Both the position numbers and the translations under genes were made by a program. Positions 16,622 to 26,048 of a stretch of DNA of 64,000 bases are shown here, in pieces. The number at the start of each line of letters is the position of its first letter. Within the stretch, counting starts at the first letter, position 1. Origin of the DNA: Botrimarina mediterranea (GTDB taxonomy: Bacteria > Planctomycetota > Planctomycetia > Pirellulales > Lacipirellulaceae); the NCBI RefSeq assembly GCF_007753265.1, contig NZ_CP036349.1, positions 2,265,363 to 2,329,362 of the forward strand, in the 5' to 3' direction. The notes under the pieces were generated by a model, which worked only from the letters and a program-made list of their open reading frames with translations, was not told where the DNA came from and searched no databases.

Positions 16622-17332
16622 ATGTCCCTAGTGGAAGTGACAAATGTCACGAAAGAGTACGCCAACGGCGAAGATACAATCCGTCCGCTGGACGGCGTCA
16701 GCCTGACGGTCGAGCAAGGCGACTACGTGTCTCTGATGGGCGCGAGCGGCTCGGGTAAGAGCACGCTGCTGAACCTGATTGCCGGCATCGATCAGGCGAC
16801 CTCGGGCGAGATCAGCGTGGCGGGCATTGACATCACGAAGTTGTCGCGAGGTAAGCTGGCCGACTGGCGGGCGGCGCACATCGGCTACGTGTTCCAGACG
16901 CACAACCTCATCCCGGTGTTGACGGCGTACGAGAATGTAGAGTTGCCGCTGCTGTTGTTGCCGATGTCGGCGTCAGAGCGGCGCAAGCGCGTCGAAATCG
17001 CCTTGGAGGCCGTCGACCTCACGTCGCGCGCCACCCACTACCCGCGTCAGATGTCGGGCGGGCAGGAGCAACGAGTCGGCATCGCCCGGGCGATCGTAGC
17101 AAACCCGACGGTTGTCGTCGCCGACGAGCCAACCGGCAGCCTCGACGACGAAACCACCGAGCAGATTCTCCAACTGCTCGGACGCGTCAACGACGAGCTC
17201 GGGATGACGCTGCTGATGGTAACACACGACGCCGACGCGGGTGCGCGGGCAAAGCGTCGGATCCGCCTAGAGCGAGGCCGGCTGCTGGAAAACGGGAAGG
17301 AGACGAGATCCACTCACCTGAGGACGGCCTAG
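16622..17332 (+). CDS. ABC transporter ATPase, MacB/LolD family
   Basis: ATG 16622 follows the strong site AGGAGG. The 236-aa protein has Walker [10 protein letters not shown] (40-48), Q-loop YVFQTH (89-94), signature SGGQ (145-148), Walker B VVVADEP (164-170) and an H-loop MVTHDA. All catalytic residues are intact, so it is the likely motor of the surrounding exporter. It is followed after 2 bases by the second permease. Compare the inactivated relative at 30254. Confidence 0.93.
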   Translation: MSLVEVTNVTKEYANGEDTIRPLDGVSLTVEQGDYVSLMGASGSGKSTLLNLIAGIDQATSGEISVAGIDITKLSRGKLADWRAAHIGYVFQTHNLIPVLTAYENVELPLLLLPMSASERRKRVEIALEAVDLTSRATHYPRQMSGGQEQRVGIARAIVANPTVVVADEPTGSLDDETTEQILQLLGRVNDELGMTLLMVTHDADAGARAKRRIRLERGRLLENGKETRSTHLRTA

Positions 17333-17334
17333 TA

Positions 17335-18477
17335 ATGTTTAGATTCGTTCCCTACGTGCTGAAGAGCCTCTGGCGGCACCGTGCGCGTACGCTGCTAACG
17401 GTGAGCGGCACGACGGTCGCGTTACTGGTGTTCTGCTTCATTGGCTCGGTGCAACAGGGCCTGCTGGCGCTCACCAACGACGCCAGCGCCGACCGTACGC
17501 TGATCGTCTTCCAGGAGAACCGGTTCTGCCCGCAAAGTAGCCGCTTGCCGCAGGACTACAGCGACGTGATCGCCAAGACCCCCGGGGTGCGCGAGGTGGT
17601 GCCGATTAAGGTCTTCACCAACAACTGCCGGGCAAGCCTCGACGCGATCGTCTTCCAAGGGATGCCACCCGAGAAGCTCTCGACGGCCAGGGACCTTTCG
17701 CTTGCCTCGGGGAGCATGCTGGAGTTCACCCAGCAAGACGACGGAGCGCTTGTGGGAGCGGACGTCGCGGCACGTCGGGGGTTGGCCGAGGGGGACAAGT
17801 TCACCATCGGTGACGTTTCGGTCGTCGTGAAGGGCGTCTTTCGGTCGTCCGTCGCCGCCGAAAACAACCTCATCTACACACACCTGGAGTTCCTGCAACG
17901 GGCCCGCGGCGCAAACGACGTAGGCACGGTTACGCAACTTGAGGTCCACCTCACCGACGGGATCGACCCGGATGAGACGGCCGCAAAGATCGACCAAGCG
18001 TTCCGCTCCGGCCCGGTGTCGACGACGACACGGACGAAGGGCATGTTCCAGGCCGACACGCTCGGCGACCTGGCCGAGCTGATTGGGTTTGTTCATTGGC
18101 TTGGATACGCCTGCGTCGGCCTCGTGCTATCACTTGTTGCGACGACAACCGTCATGTCGGTCCAGGACCGCATCAAAGAGCACGCGGTGCTGCAGACACT
18201 CGGTTTGAGACCACTGCGTGTATTTCGCCTCGTGCTGATTGAAAGCGTCGTGCTCAGCACCTTGGGCGGCGTCCTCGGGGTTGCCGGGAGCGTGCTGGTG
18301 CTCTCATCGACGGGAATGTCCGTCGCCGCCGAAGGGGTGACAATCGCGTTCGAGCCCTCTGCAACTCTCGCGGTTCAAGGGGTTGCTGTTTCTATCGTCG
18401 TGGGCATCCTCGCTGGCTTTGCGCCCGGCTGGCACGCCGCTCGGGCCGAAATTGTCCCCGCGTTGCGGCAAGCCTAA
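17335..18477 (+). CDS. ABC transporter permease, FtsX/MacB-like (second)
   Basis: A 380-aa FtsX-type permease: N-terminal helix [21 protein letters not shown], periplasmic domain with two well separated Cys (NRFCPQ and NNCRAS), and three C-terminal helices ([53 protein letters not shown]). [18 protein letters not shown] is the ATPase-contact region. It is only distantly similar to the first permease, so the operon encodes a heteromeric transporter. It is closer in style to DevC/LolC permeases than to full-length MacB, whose ATPase is fused. Confidence 0.87.
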   Translation: MFRFVPYVLKSLWRHRARTLLTVSGTTVALLVFCFIGSVQQGLLALTNDASADRTLIVFQENRFCPQSSRLPQDYSDVIAKTPGVREVVPIKVFTNNCRASLDAIVFQGMPPEKLSTARDLSLASGSMLEFTQQDDGALVGADVAARRGLAEGDKFTIGDVSVVVKGVFRSSVAAENNLIYTHLEFLQRARGANDVGTVTQLEVHLTDGIDPDETAAKIDQAFRSGPVSTTTRTKGMFQADTLGDLAELIGFVHWLGYACVGLVLSLVATTTVMSVQDRIKEHAVLQTLGLRPLRVFRLVLIESVVLSTLGGVLGVAGSVLVLSSTGMSVAAEGVTIAFEPSATLAVQGVAVSIVVGILAGFAPGWHAARAEIVPALRQA

Positions 18478-18536
18478 TAGGACACGGTGGCCGCAGGGTC
18501 TTGGCGGCGCCGATAACAGAGGTAAGGAGGTCAAGT

Positions 18537-19973
18537 ATGACCAGTCGCCTAATAGCCAGATCGATCTCGACCATGCTGCTGGTTACAGCCGGCTGCGCAT
18601 CCGGGCCTCGCGATTTCGCACGGGGACCCCAGTTCTCCCCACCGCGCGGCGACTCCGAGCGAGTTGTCACCACGGCATATCAAGAGGAGGGCGACGCGCA
18701 GGTAGAGGGCGACAACGTCGATCTCGCGTTGCCACCGAGCCTGGAGGGAGACGCCGCAGCGGCGGAAGAGCTGTCTGCGCCTGCGCCGCTGGCGGAGGGC
18801 GAGGGGCTTAGTCTCGAGACCCTTGAGCAGATGTCCTTGTCCAACAACCCAGCCGTCTCCCAGTCTTCGGCGCGCCTACGCGCCCTACGGGGGAAATGGG
18901 TCCAGGCCGGGCTCCCTCCCAACCCGACCGCCGGCTATACCGCGGGTGAAGTTGGCAATGATGGACGCGGGGGGCAGCAAGGTGGTTACGTCGGGCAAAC
19001 ATTCATTACTGCGGGCAAGTTGAAGCGCGATCGAGCGGTCGTCGCCGCCGAGATCACACGGGCCGAGCAGCAGCTCGTGGCGACGCAGCGACGCGTGCTA
19101 ACCGACACTCGGCATGCGTACTACCAAGCGCTGCTCGCGCAGCGTCGCGTCGAGCTAGCCATGGATTTGTTGCAGGTATCAACCGATGCGGCCGACGCTT
19201 CGAAATCGCTCGTTGATGCGGAGGAGATCCCGGTAGCGGGATTACTACAAACCCAGATCAGGCAAGAAAACTCGCACGTATTCTTGCAAACGGCTAGGAA
19301 CGCTCAGGAACAGGCCTGGCGCCGTCTCTCAGCTGTGGTTGGCGGCCCACAGTTGCCGCAACAGGACCTCGAAGGAGACGTCACCAGACTGCCTACAGAA
19401 CTGAACTGGCAGGAACAGCTCGCAAGGCTGCAAGCTGAGAGCCCAGAGATCGCCAGCGCCCTGGCGGAGATGGAGCGAGCTCGGCGCGCCCTCAATCGGG
19501 CGAGCGTCGAGGCTGTGCCCGACATTAGCACCCAGATCAGCGTGCAGTATGACGCCGCATCGGAGTACACGATCGCGGGTGTGCAGGTTGGCATGCCGAT
19601 CCCGCTATGGAACCGAAACCAGGGGGGGATCCGCCAGGCTCAATCGGAAGTCACCGCGGCCGAGAGGAACATCCAAAGAGTCGAGCAGGATCTAAGTCAA
19701 CGCCTGGCGGACGCCTTCCGCAGCTACGCGGACGCTCAGGTCACCACAGCGAAATACAGCGCCGACATTCTGCCCCGCTCGCAGAGAACACTCGACCTGG
19801 TCCGGAAGGGATACGAGCAGGGGGAAGTGGGCTACCTCGACTTGCTAGCCGCCCAGCAAACGTACTCACAGGCGAACCTCGCCTACTTGGACGCACTGGG
19901 GGAGCTTTGGCAGAGCTACCTACTAATCGACGGGCTGATGCTGGACGGGAGTCTTGCCAACGCCCCCCTGTGA
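18537..19973 (+). CDS. TolC-like outer-membrane efflux lipoprotein
   Basis: Start ATG 18537 after AAGGAGG; 478 aa. A lipobox (LLVTAGC) suggests lipid anchoring as in CusC/OprM. Two repeated OEP segments follow, with ALRGKWVQAGLPPNPTAGY and the second-repeat SPEIASALAEMERARRALN and VGMPIPLWNRNQG, the latter highly typical of outer-membrane efflux proteins. It closes the ABC operon and probably supplies the exit channel, perhaps also for the RND pump just downstream, which lacks its own. Confidence 0.9.
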   Translation: MTSRLIARSISTMLLVTAGCASGPRDFARGPQFSPPRGDSERVVTTAYQEEGDAQVEGDNVDLALPPSLEGDAAAAEELSAPAPLAEGEGLSLETLEQMSLSNNPAVSQSSARLRALRGKWVQAGLPPNPTAGYTAGEVGNDGRGGQQGGYVGQTFITAGKLKRDRAVVAAEITRAEQQLVATQRRVLTDTRHAYYQALLAQRRVELAMDLLQVSTDAADASKSLVDAEEIPVAGLLQTQIRQENSHVFLQTARNAQEQAWRRLSAVVGGPQLPQQDLEGDVTRLPTELNWQEQLARLQAESPEIASALAEMERARRALNRASVEAVPDISTQISVQYDAASEYTIAGVQVGMPIPLWNRNQGGIRQAQSEVTAAERNIQRVEQDLSQRLADAFRSYADAQVTTAKYSADILPRSQRTLDLVRKGYEQGEVGYLDLLAAQQTYSQANLAYLDALGELWQSYLLIDGLMLDGSLANAPL

Positions 19974-19995
19974 CTTCGAGTGACGTTAGGCTGCA

Positions 19996-20568
19996 GTGGC
20001 AAGCCGCAATTGCCCCATATTAAAACACGACGTATACTTCAAAATCTGTTATCCGGCCCATTATTCGGCCATCATTCCTGCGGTCCGCCGCCTCTCTACT
20101 GAGCTTAGCATTCGTCACGTTGTCGCTATCGCCGTCTTGATGCACGCCTTGATGGGATGTTGTGCTCACCATAGGCATGCCGCAGATTCATCGTGCGATC
20201 AGGGCTGCCTTCACGCGAGTTCTGCTGAAGATGGGGCGGCCGCTCACACTCACACTCATGCTCTCGACGACGGTGTCTGCTCAACCGAAGAGAAGGACCC
20301 GACCAGAACCACGGGGGGTGAGGGACGGCACGATTCCGACGTCCCTCGCGATGGGTGCGACGGAGAGCAGTGCAATTGGCTGCCCTCCGAGGCGGGGTTA
20401 GAGCTTGCCGACGTGCCTCAGCCCGGGCTCAACGCTTGGGTGGCGACCTCCGACTTCTTGATCGACTTGAGAGTCCGGCAATGCCATCTTGAATGGCGAT
20501 TCGCCAATTGTGGGCCCCCACCGTTACCGGTGCGCACGCACCTCGCCAAGAGCGTGCTTCTTATCTGA
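19996..20568 (+). CDS. His/Cys-rich exported protein of metal clusters, member 2
   Basis: The frame opens at GTG 19996, but the true start may be internal, near the segment before SIRHVVAIAVLMHALMGCC, a signal or anchor helix. The middle is rich in ligands (CCAHHRHA, SSCDQGC, HTHTHALDDGVC) and the C-terminus ends RTHLAKSVLLI, comparable to AKLCRFLI in member 1. It directly precedes the CusB-like adaptor gene. A small metal-binding periplasmic protein is likely; start and family are uncertain. Confidence 0.6.
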   Translation: MASRNCPILKHDVYFKICYPAHYSAIIPAVRRLSTELSIRHVVAIAVLMHALMGCCAHHRHAADSSCDQGCLHASSAEDGAAAHTHTHALDDGVCSTEEKDPTRTTGGEGRHDSDVPRDGCDGEQCNWLPSEAGLELADVPQPGLNAWVATSDFLIDLRVRQCHLEWRFANCGPPPLPVRTHLAKSVLLI

Positions 20569-20738
20569 GCCCCCTCTACGGGTTCAATGTAGCGGGCGTT
20601 TGCCTGCTTCGTACCACGGGTTCTCGGCGCACAACCCTCGTCAGGTTGTCCGACCGCCGAGGAGAACAGCCCGACCAATGCACCTGTCTGCCCGGCGCGC
20701 ATGCGCCGCTGCGTAGCAGTGCTTCCTGGAGCGCAGTG

Positions 20739-22130
20739 ATGTCGACAAGAAACCACACAAAGCTATGGCTGTATGCCGTCATTGCTGTTGCGGCTTTGGC
20801 GGCAGGAGCGGCGGCCATGTGGACCAAGGACGCCTGGATTTCGCGGCTGAACCCCGTGGAACAAGTGGGTGAAGGCCCTGCGGGATCGCCCGCAGAAGAG
20901 TCCCACGAGGGCCATAACCACGATCATGCCGGGCACAGCGAAGCGTCGTCGATCGAGCTGAGCCCGAGTGGGCTTGAGAACATCGGATTCGAGCCGTTCA
21001 CCGTCGAGCCGTGCGCGTATGCGCGTCGTCTGAACGTTCCGTCCGTGGTGGTCGAAGTGCCGGGCAGGTCGCAGGTCCACATCACGGCGCCCCTGACCGG
21101 GGTAATCGAGGAAGTTTTCGTCTCGCAGGGGGAGGCCGTCGAGGCCGGGCAGAAGTTGTTCCGCATGCGACTCACCCACGAAGAACTCGTCTCGGCGCAG
21201 CGTGAATTCCTCGAAACGCTCTCCAAGCTCGGAGTAGCTGCGCGAGAACTTACACGACTTAGCGCACTCGATAAGGGCGTCGTAGCTGGCAAGCGGATAC
21301 TCGAACAAGAGTACGAGCAAGACCGGCTACAAGTAGCGCTCGACGCTTCTCGCCAAGCCATGCTGCTGCACGGACTCACCGAAGAGCAAGTCGAAGAGGT
21401 CCGTCGCTCCGGGCGGATGTTCCGGGAGATCGTGGTTCGGGCGCCCGCCCATTCGGCGACGGACAAGTCCTGCGAGTCACCCCATCTTTTTACCGTGCAG
21501 AACCTCGGCGTCGCGCTGGGGGAGCATGTCAACCTTGGGCGTGAGCTTGCGTTGCTCAGCGACCACTGCGAGCTTCTGATCGAGGCGTTGGCCTTCGAAG
21601 ACGACGCCGCTTCGATCCGACACGCCGCAGAGGCGGGTCTCCCCGTGGAGGCGAAGCAGCTTGGTCGGACCTCCTCGGGCGACCAACCCACCGGCCTTGA
21701 AATCCTCTACGTCGCTGGGGGGATCGACCTGGAGTCCCGGGCCTTCAAGGTCTACGTCCGGCTGCCGAACCGAATCGCCCTGGACAAGACCGGTCCCCGC
21801 GGGGCGAGGTTCCTCGAATGGGCGTTCAAGCCCGGCCAGAGAATGGAACTCAGCATCCCGGTGGAGACTTGGGAGAACCAGATTGTTGTGCCGACTACGG
21901 CGGTGGTCGACGAGGGCGCTGAAGCCTATGTCTACCGCCAGAACGGCGACCACTTCGAGCGCGTGCCGGTCCACATCCGCTACCGCGATCAGAACGCGGT
22001 GGTGATCGCCAACGACGGGGCGGTGTTCAGTGGTGACGTCATCGCTGGCGATGGCGCCTACCAGATGCACCTCGCGCTCAAGAACAAGTCGGGCGGCGCG
22101 ATCGACCCCCACGCAGGCCACAACCACTGA
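20739..22130 (+). CDS. RND metal-efflux adaptor, CusB/CzcB-like, His-rich
   Basis: The start is set at ATG 20739 (MSTRNHTKLW); the open frame extends upstream without coding character. One N-terminal helix (LYAVIAVAALAAGAAAM), a His-rich linker EGHNHDHAGHSE, then adaptor domains: lipoyl part SQVHITAPLTGVIEEVFVSQGEAVEAGQ, a short helical hairpin, and beta-barrel segments. The C-terminus is again His-rich (DPHAGHNH). The 463-aa product should bind periplasmic divalent metal and pass it to the RND pump 18 bases downstream. Insertions in the central domain resemble planctomycete CusB homologues. Confidence 0.88.
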   Translation: MSTRNHTKLWLYAVIAVAALAAGAAAMWTKDAWISRLNPVEQVGEGPAGSPAEESHEGHNHDHAGHSEASSIELSPSGLENIGFEPFTVEPCAYARRLNVPSVVVEVPGRSQVHITAPLTGVIEEVFVSQGEAVEAGQKLFRMRLTHEELVSAQREFLETLSKLGVAARELTRLSALDKGVVAGKRILEQEYEQDRLQVALDASRQAMLLHGLTEEQVEEVRRSGRMFREIVVRAPAHSATDKSCESPHLFTVQNLGVALGEHVNLGRELALLSDHCELLIEALAFEDDAASIRHAAEAGLPVEAKQLGRTSSGDQPTGLEILYVAGGIDLESRAFKVYVRLPNRIALDKTGPRGARFLEWAFKPGQRMELSIPVETWENQIVVPTTAVVDEGAEAYVYRQNGDHFERVPVHIRYRDQNAVVIANDGAVFSGDVIAGDGAYQMHLALKNKSGGAIDPHAGHNH

Positions 22131-22148
22131 TCGGGAAGGACTACACCC

Positions 22149-25100
22149 GTGCTCAACGCGATTATCAGATTCTCGCTCCACAACCGGGCGCTCGTCGCCG
22201 CGCTGGCGATGTTCCTGGTGGGGTACGGAGCCTGGCAAGCCTCACGGCTGACAATCGATGTCTTCCCCAACCTCAACCGCCCACGGGTCGTGGTCATGGC
22301 CGAGGCGCCAGGTATGGCTCCGGAAGAGGTTGAAACGCTCGTCACTTTCCCAATCGAAACCGTGCTCAACGGTGCGACGGGAGTACAGGCCGTCCGCACG
22401 TCATCCGGCATCGGGCTGTCAGTTATCTACGCCGAGTTTGATTGGGGAACCGACATCTACAACGACCGGCAGATCGTCGCCGAGCGACTGGCGCTCGCTA
22501 ACGACAGGCTACCGCCTAACGTGAAGCCCCAGCTCATGCCCATCTCTTCGATTATGGGCCAAATCATGATACTCGGGATGACCGCCGAGGGAGACACGAG
22601 CCCGCTTGAGCTCCGCACCCTGGCGGACTGGGTGGTCCGGCAGCGGCTCCTGACGATCGAGGGCGTCTCCCAGGTCATCGTGATGGGGGGGGATCGGAAG
22701 CAGTTTCAGGTGTTGGTCAACCCCGACCTCATGCTGCGGTACGGCGTGACGCTCCACGAGGTGAAGCGTGCGCTTCAAGAGAGCAACCAGAACACCGCTG
22801 GCGGCTACCTCGATGAGCAGGGCCCCAACGAGTTTTTGGTCCGGTCGCTCGGACGCGTTAGGACGGTTGAGCAGATCGGGGGCGTGGTCGTCAAACACCG
22901 GGACAACCAATCCGTCACGTTGTCTCAGGTGGCCGACGTTGTCGAAGGCCCGCAGGTCAAGCGGGGAGACAGCGCGGCGTTCCAACGCGACGAGGCCGAC
23001 CAGATGACCGGCGGGCCGGCTGTCGTCCTGACCATCCTCAAGCAGCCCCAGGCGGACACCCGGGTCGTCACGGACAAAGTAACCGAGGCGCTAGCGGAGA
23101 TGGCTCCGTCGCTGCCCAGCGACGTCCGGGTCCTGCCCGGGCTTTACCAACAGAAGGAGTTCATCGATCTGGCCATTGAGAATGTTTTTGAGGCGCTCCG
23201 CGATGGCGGCATCCTGGTCGTGGTCATCCTATTCCTATTTTTGATGAACCTCCGGACCACTCTGATCACTCTCACCGCGATCCCCCTGTCTATCGCCATT
23301 ACGGCGATCGTTTTTGCTGCGTTCGGCCTCTCGGTCAACACGATGACTCTCGGCGGCCTGGCGGTCGCTATCGGTGAACTTGTCGATGACGCGATCGTCG
23401 ACGTCGAGAACATCTTCCGTCGTCTGCGTGAAAACCGGACTTCGCCATCGCCGAAGAACCCGCTCTTGGTGGTGTTTCAGGCGAGCGTCGAGATCCGCAA
23501 CTCGATCGTCTACGGCACATTGATTGTCGTGCTCGTGTTCGTACCGCTCTTCGCGCTCACAGGGATGGAGGGCCAGCTGTTCCGCCCAATGGGTGTTTCT
23601 TACATCGTCTCGCTCGTTTCGTCTCTGCTGGTCTCCCTGACAGTCACCCCGGTCCTTAGCTACTGGCTGCTCCGCGGCGGGAGGGATGCCGCAGAGGAGA
23701 AAGACGGGCTGGTGCTCAGGGGGCTCAAGGCCGTCGCCGACGTCGTCATCCGGGCCAGCCTGCGTCTCTCTTGGCTGGTTCTGGTCCTAGCCGTAGCGGC
23801 GGCTTCGGTCGCAGGCTGGGCGATGTTTCGCTTGGAGAGCGACTTCTTGCCGCCGTTCAATGAAGGGGCGGTGCAGATAAACGTGCTCTTGCCTCCGGGG
23901 ACATCGCTCGCGACGTCGAACCAAGTCGCGACGAAAGTGGAGGAGCGGCTCGCCGATTTCGATGACCTCAAGACGTTTGTACGTAAAACGGGGCGTGCGG
24001 AATTAGACGAGCACGCCGAAGGCGTGAATGTCACGGAAGTGATCGCAACGGTGAGGCCCGACTCAGAGCGGTCGCGAGAGGAGGTCATCGAAGAGGTGAG
24101 CGAAGCGCTAGCGGAGATTCCAGGAATCGTTGTCTCCGTCGAGCAGCCCCTGGCGCACCTAATTTCACACATGCTGTCCGGAGTCAAGGCCCAGGTCGCG
24201 ATCAAGCTATACGGAGACGACTTGGACGAGCTGCGCCGGCAGGCCGAAGGCGTACGCGCCGCCATATCCGGCGTCGATGGCGTCCGCGACCTCCAAGTTG
24301 AGCAGCAGGTCATTATCCCGCAACTCCGCATCGAGGCGGACGGCGAGCGGCTGAAGATGTTCGGCCTGCGGCGTGCGGACGTTAACGAGTTTGTCGAGAC
24401 TGCGATGCAGGGAGAGGTAGTCTCCGAAGTGCTCGACGGCCAACGCACGTTCGACTTGCTGGTGAGGCTAGGCGAAGACTCGCGGGAAGACGTCGAAGCG
24501 TTGAGGCGGCTGCGGATCGAGTTGCCACAGGGCGGCACGGTCAAGCTCGAGGATGTGGCCCGCATCTACAAGGCCGCGGGCCCCAACACTATCAACCGCG
24601 AGCAGGTGCGCCGCCGGATCGTTGTGCAGTGCAATGTCTCGGGACGAGGCCTTGTCGATGTGGTGGGGGATATCCAGCGGGAGCTGCGTCCCATCGTTGC
24701 GGAGCTGCCGACTGGTTACTTCATCGAGTACGGGGGGCAGTTCCAGAGCCAGAAGTCGGCGTCGCGGATGATCGCGGTCCTGTTCGGTGTCTCGCTCGTC
24801 GCAATGTTTCTAGTGCTCTACAAGCTTTTCCACTCCGCCAACCTGGCCCTACAGGTCATGGTGGCCCTTCCGATGGCCTTCATCGGCAGCGTCGCCTCGC
24901 TCTACCTAACCGGCCAGACGCTCACCATCGCCAGTATGGTGGGGTTCATATCGCTGTGCGGTATTGCGTCTCGCAACGGGATCCTGTTGATCAATCACTA
25001 CCTGCACCTGGTGAAATACGAGGGCGAGTCGTGGTCCCGGGATATGGTGGTGCGGGCCGGCAAAGACCGGCTTGCGCCGGTCCTCATGACCGCCCTCACG

Positions 25101-25325
25101 TCGGGCATCGGCCTAATCCCGCTGGCCCTATCGGCGGGCGATCCGGGAAAGGAGATCCTTTATCCCGTCGCGACCGTCATCATCGGCGGGTTGGTCACGA
25201 GCACGCTGCTGGAGTTCTTAGTACGGCCGGCGTTGTTCTGGTCGCTGGGCGTCCGAGCGGCGGAGCGGGTCGTACAAGTCGGCCAGCGGCAAGTCGTGTT
25301 AGCGGTTGAGGAAGAAGAGAACTGA
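22149..25325 (+). CDS. Heavy-metal RND efflux pump, CusA/CzcA family
   Basis: GTG start at 22149; 1058 aa, full length for the HME-RND family. The pump has twelve expected membrane helices, two large periplasmic loops, and the family segment GELVDDAIVDVENIFRRLREN near residues 407-427 carrying the proton-relay acidic residues. The opening NRALVAALAMFLVGYGAWQASRLTIDVFPNL is also typical. It exports Cu, Ag, Zn, Co or Cd by proton antiport; the metal cannot be fixed from sequence, although linkage with an SPC-type P1B ATPase favours Zn/Co/Cd. No channel gene follows, so the TolC at 18537 may be shared. Confidence 0.93.
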   Translation: MLNAIIRFSLHNRALVAALAMFLVGYGAWQASRLTIDVFPNLNRPRVVVMAEAPGMAPEEVETLVTFPIETVLNGATGVQAVRTSSGIGLSVIYAEFDWGTDIYNDRQIVAERLALANDRLPPNVKPQLMPISSIMGQIMILGMTAEGDTSPLELRTLADWVVRQRLLTIEGVSQVIVMGGDRKQFQVLVNPDLMLRYGVTLHEVKRALQESNQNTAGGYLDEQGPNEFLVRSLGRVRTVEQIGGVVVKHRDNQSVTLSQVADVVEGPQVKRGDSAAFQRDEADQMTGGPAVVLTILKQPQADTRVVTDKVTEALAEMAPSLPSDVRVLPGLYQQKEFIDLAIENVFEALRDGGILVVVILFLFLMNLRTTLITLTAIPLSIAITAIVFAAFGLSVNTMTLGGLAVAIGELVDDAIVDVENIFRRLRENRTSPSPKNPLLVVFQASVEIRNSIVYGTLIVVLVFVPLFALTGMEGQLFRPMGVSYIVSLVSSLLVSLTVTPVLSYWLLRGGRDAAEEKDGLVLRGLKAVADVVIRASLRLSWLVLVLAVAAASVAGWAMFRLESDFLPPFNEGAVQINVLLPPGTSLATSNQVATKVEERLADFDDLKTFVRKTGRAELDEHAEGVNVTEVIATVRPDSERSREEVIEEVSEALAEIPGIVVSVEQPLAHLISHMLSGVKAQVAIKLYGDDLDELRRQAEGVRAAISGVDGVRDLQVEQQVIIPQLRIEADGERLKMFGLRRADVNEFVETAMQGEVVSEVLDGQRTFDLLVRLGEDSREDVEALRRLRIELPQGGTVKLEDVARIYKAAGPNTINREQVRRRIVVQCNVSGRGLVDVVGDIQRELRPIVAELPTGYFIEYGGQFQSQKSASRMIAVLFGVSLVAMFLVLYKLFHSANLALQVMVALPMAFIGSVASLYLTGQTLTIASMVGFISLCGIASRNGILLINHYLHLVKYEGESWSRDMVVRAGKDRLAPVLMTALTSGIGLIPLALSAGDPGKEILYPVATVIIGGLVTSTLLEFLVRPALFWSLGVRAAERVVQVGQRQVVLAVEEEEN

Positions 25326-25407
25326 GAGAGAGCCGCCCCTTCAAAGGGTGAGTCCGCGAATCGAACCCCCCTGCTGTTTTCAAAAGTTGTTTTTAAAGGA
25401 AGTCAAC

Positions 25408-25926
25408 ATGAAGATCTGCTCCCAAATATCGGCACAGGCTGCGTACTTAGTACTCGCCTTCTCCGTATCGATTAGCGGGTGCGGCCAAGGCACGAGCGAC
25501 GAGAGTTCGCCGCAAGCCGCCGCCTCGGGCGATTCACACGAGCACCCGAAGGAAGGCCCGCATCACGGGGCTCTTATCGAGCTTGGCGAAGAGGAGTACC
25601 ACGCCGAACTAGTGCACGACGAGCACGCCGGGACGGTCACGGTGTACCTCCTGGACGCAGCTGGAAAAGTGGCCGTACCTACCGACGCCGCCGAGCTGAC
25701 GATCAACCTAAGCCACGACGGGCAATCCGAGCAGTTCGGCCTGCCCGCCAGTCCCGACGCCGGCGATCCCCCCGGGCAATCGTCGCGTTTCGCCTCTGGC
25801 GACCCCGACCTTGCCGAAGAACTCGATCACGAGCACGCCGACGCGCAACTCGTCGTGACGATCGGCGGCAAGCAGTTTCGGGGCGTGGTGGCTCATGACC
25901 ACGACCACGACGATCACGACCACTGA
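25408..25926 (+). CDS. His-rich periplasmic lipoprotein, metal-binding
   Basis: ATG 25408 (MKICSQISAQ). The lipobox SISGC anchors a 172-aa protein with His-rich ends (SHEHPKEGPHHG and HDHDHDDHDH). The core EEYHAELVHDEHAGTVTVYLLDAAGKV also occurs in the protein at 32894, so the two are paralogues. It lies directly after the RND gene and probably buffers periplasmic metal for the pump. The family is common beside CusA genes in planctomycetes, from memory. Confidence 0.75.
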   Translation: MKICSQISAQAAYLVLAFSVSISGCGQGTSDESSPQAAASGDSHEHPKEGPHHGALIELGEEEYHAELVHDEHAGTVTVYLLDAAGKVAVPTDAAELTINLSHDGQSEQFGLPASPDAGDPPGQSSRFASGDPDLAEELDHEHADAQLVVTIGGKQFRGVVAHDHDHDDHDH

Positions 25927-26048
25927 CACGTTGCGTTGGATGCAACCACAAATGCCTCGGGGAAGGCGTGGCAGCGAAGGCCTAGCTTCCACGGTTTTCC
26001 GCAGCCGCCATTTCTACGCCAAAGACCTCAGGAAACGGAGCGTCAGGG

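Noticed and set aside
23660-24565. 301-codon open frame opposite the RND pump gene
   Set aside because: Ser/Arg/Thr-rich composition and position exactly antisense to a canonical gene in high-GC DNA mark it as a shadow frame.
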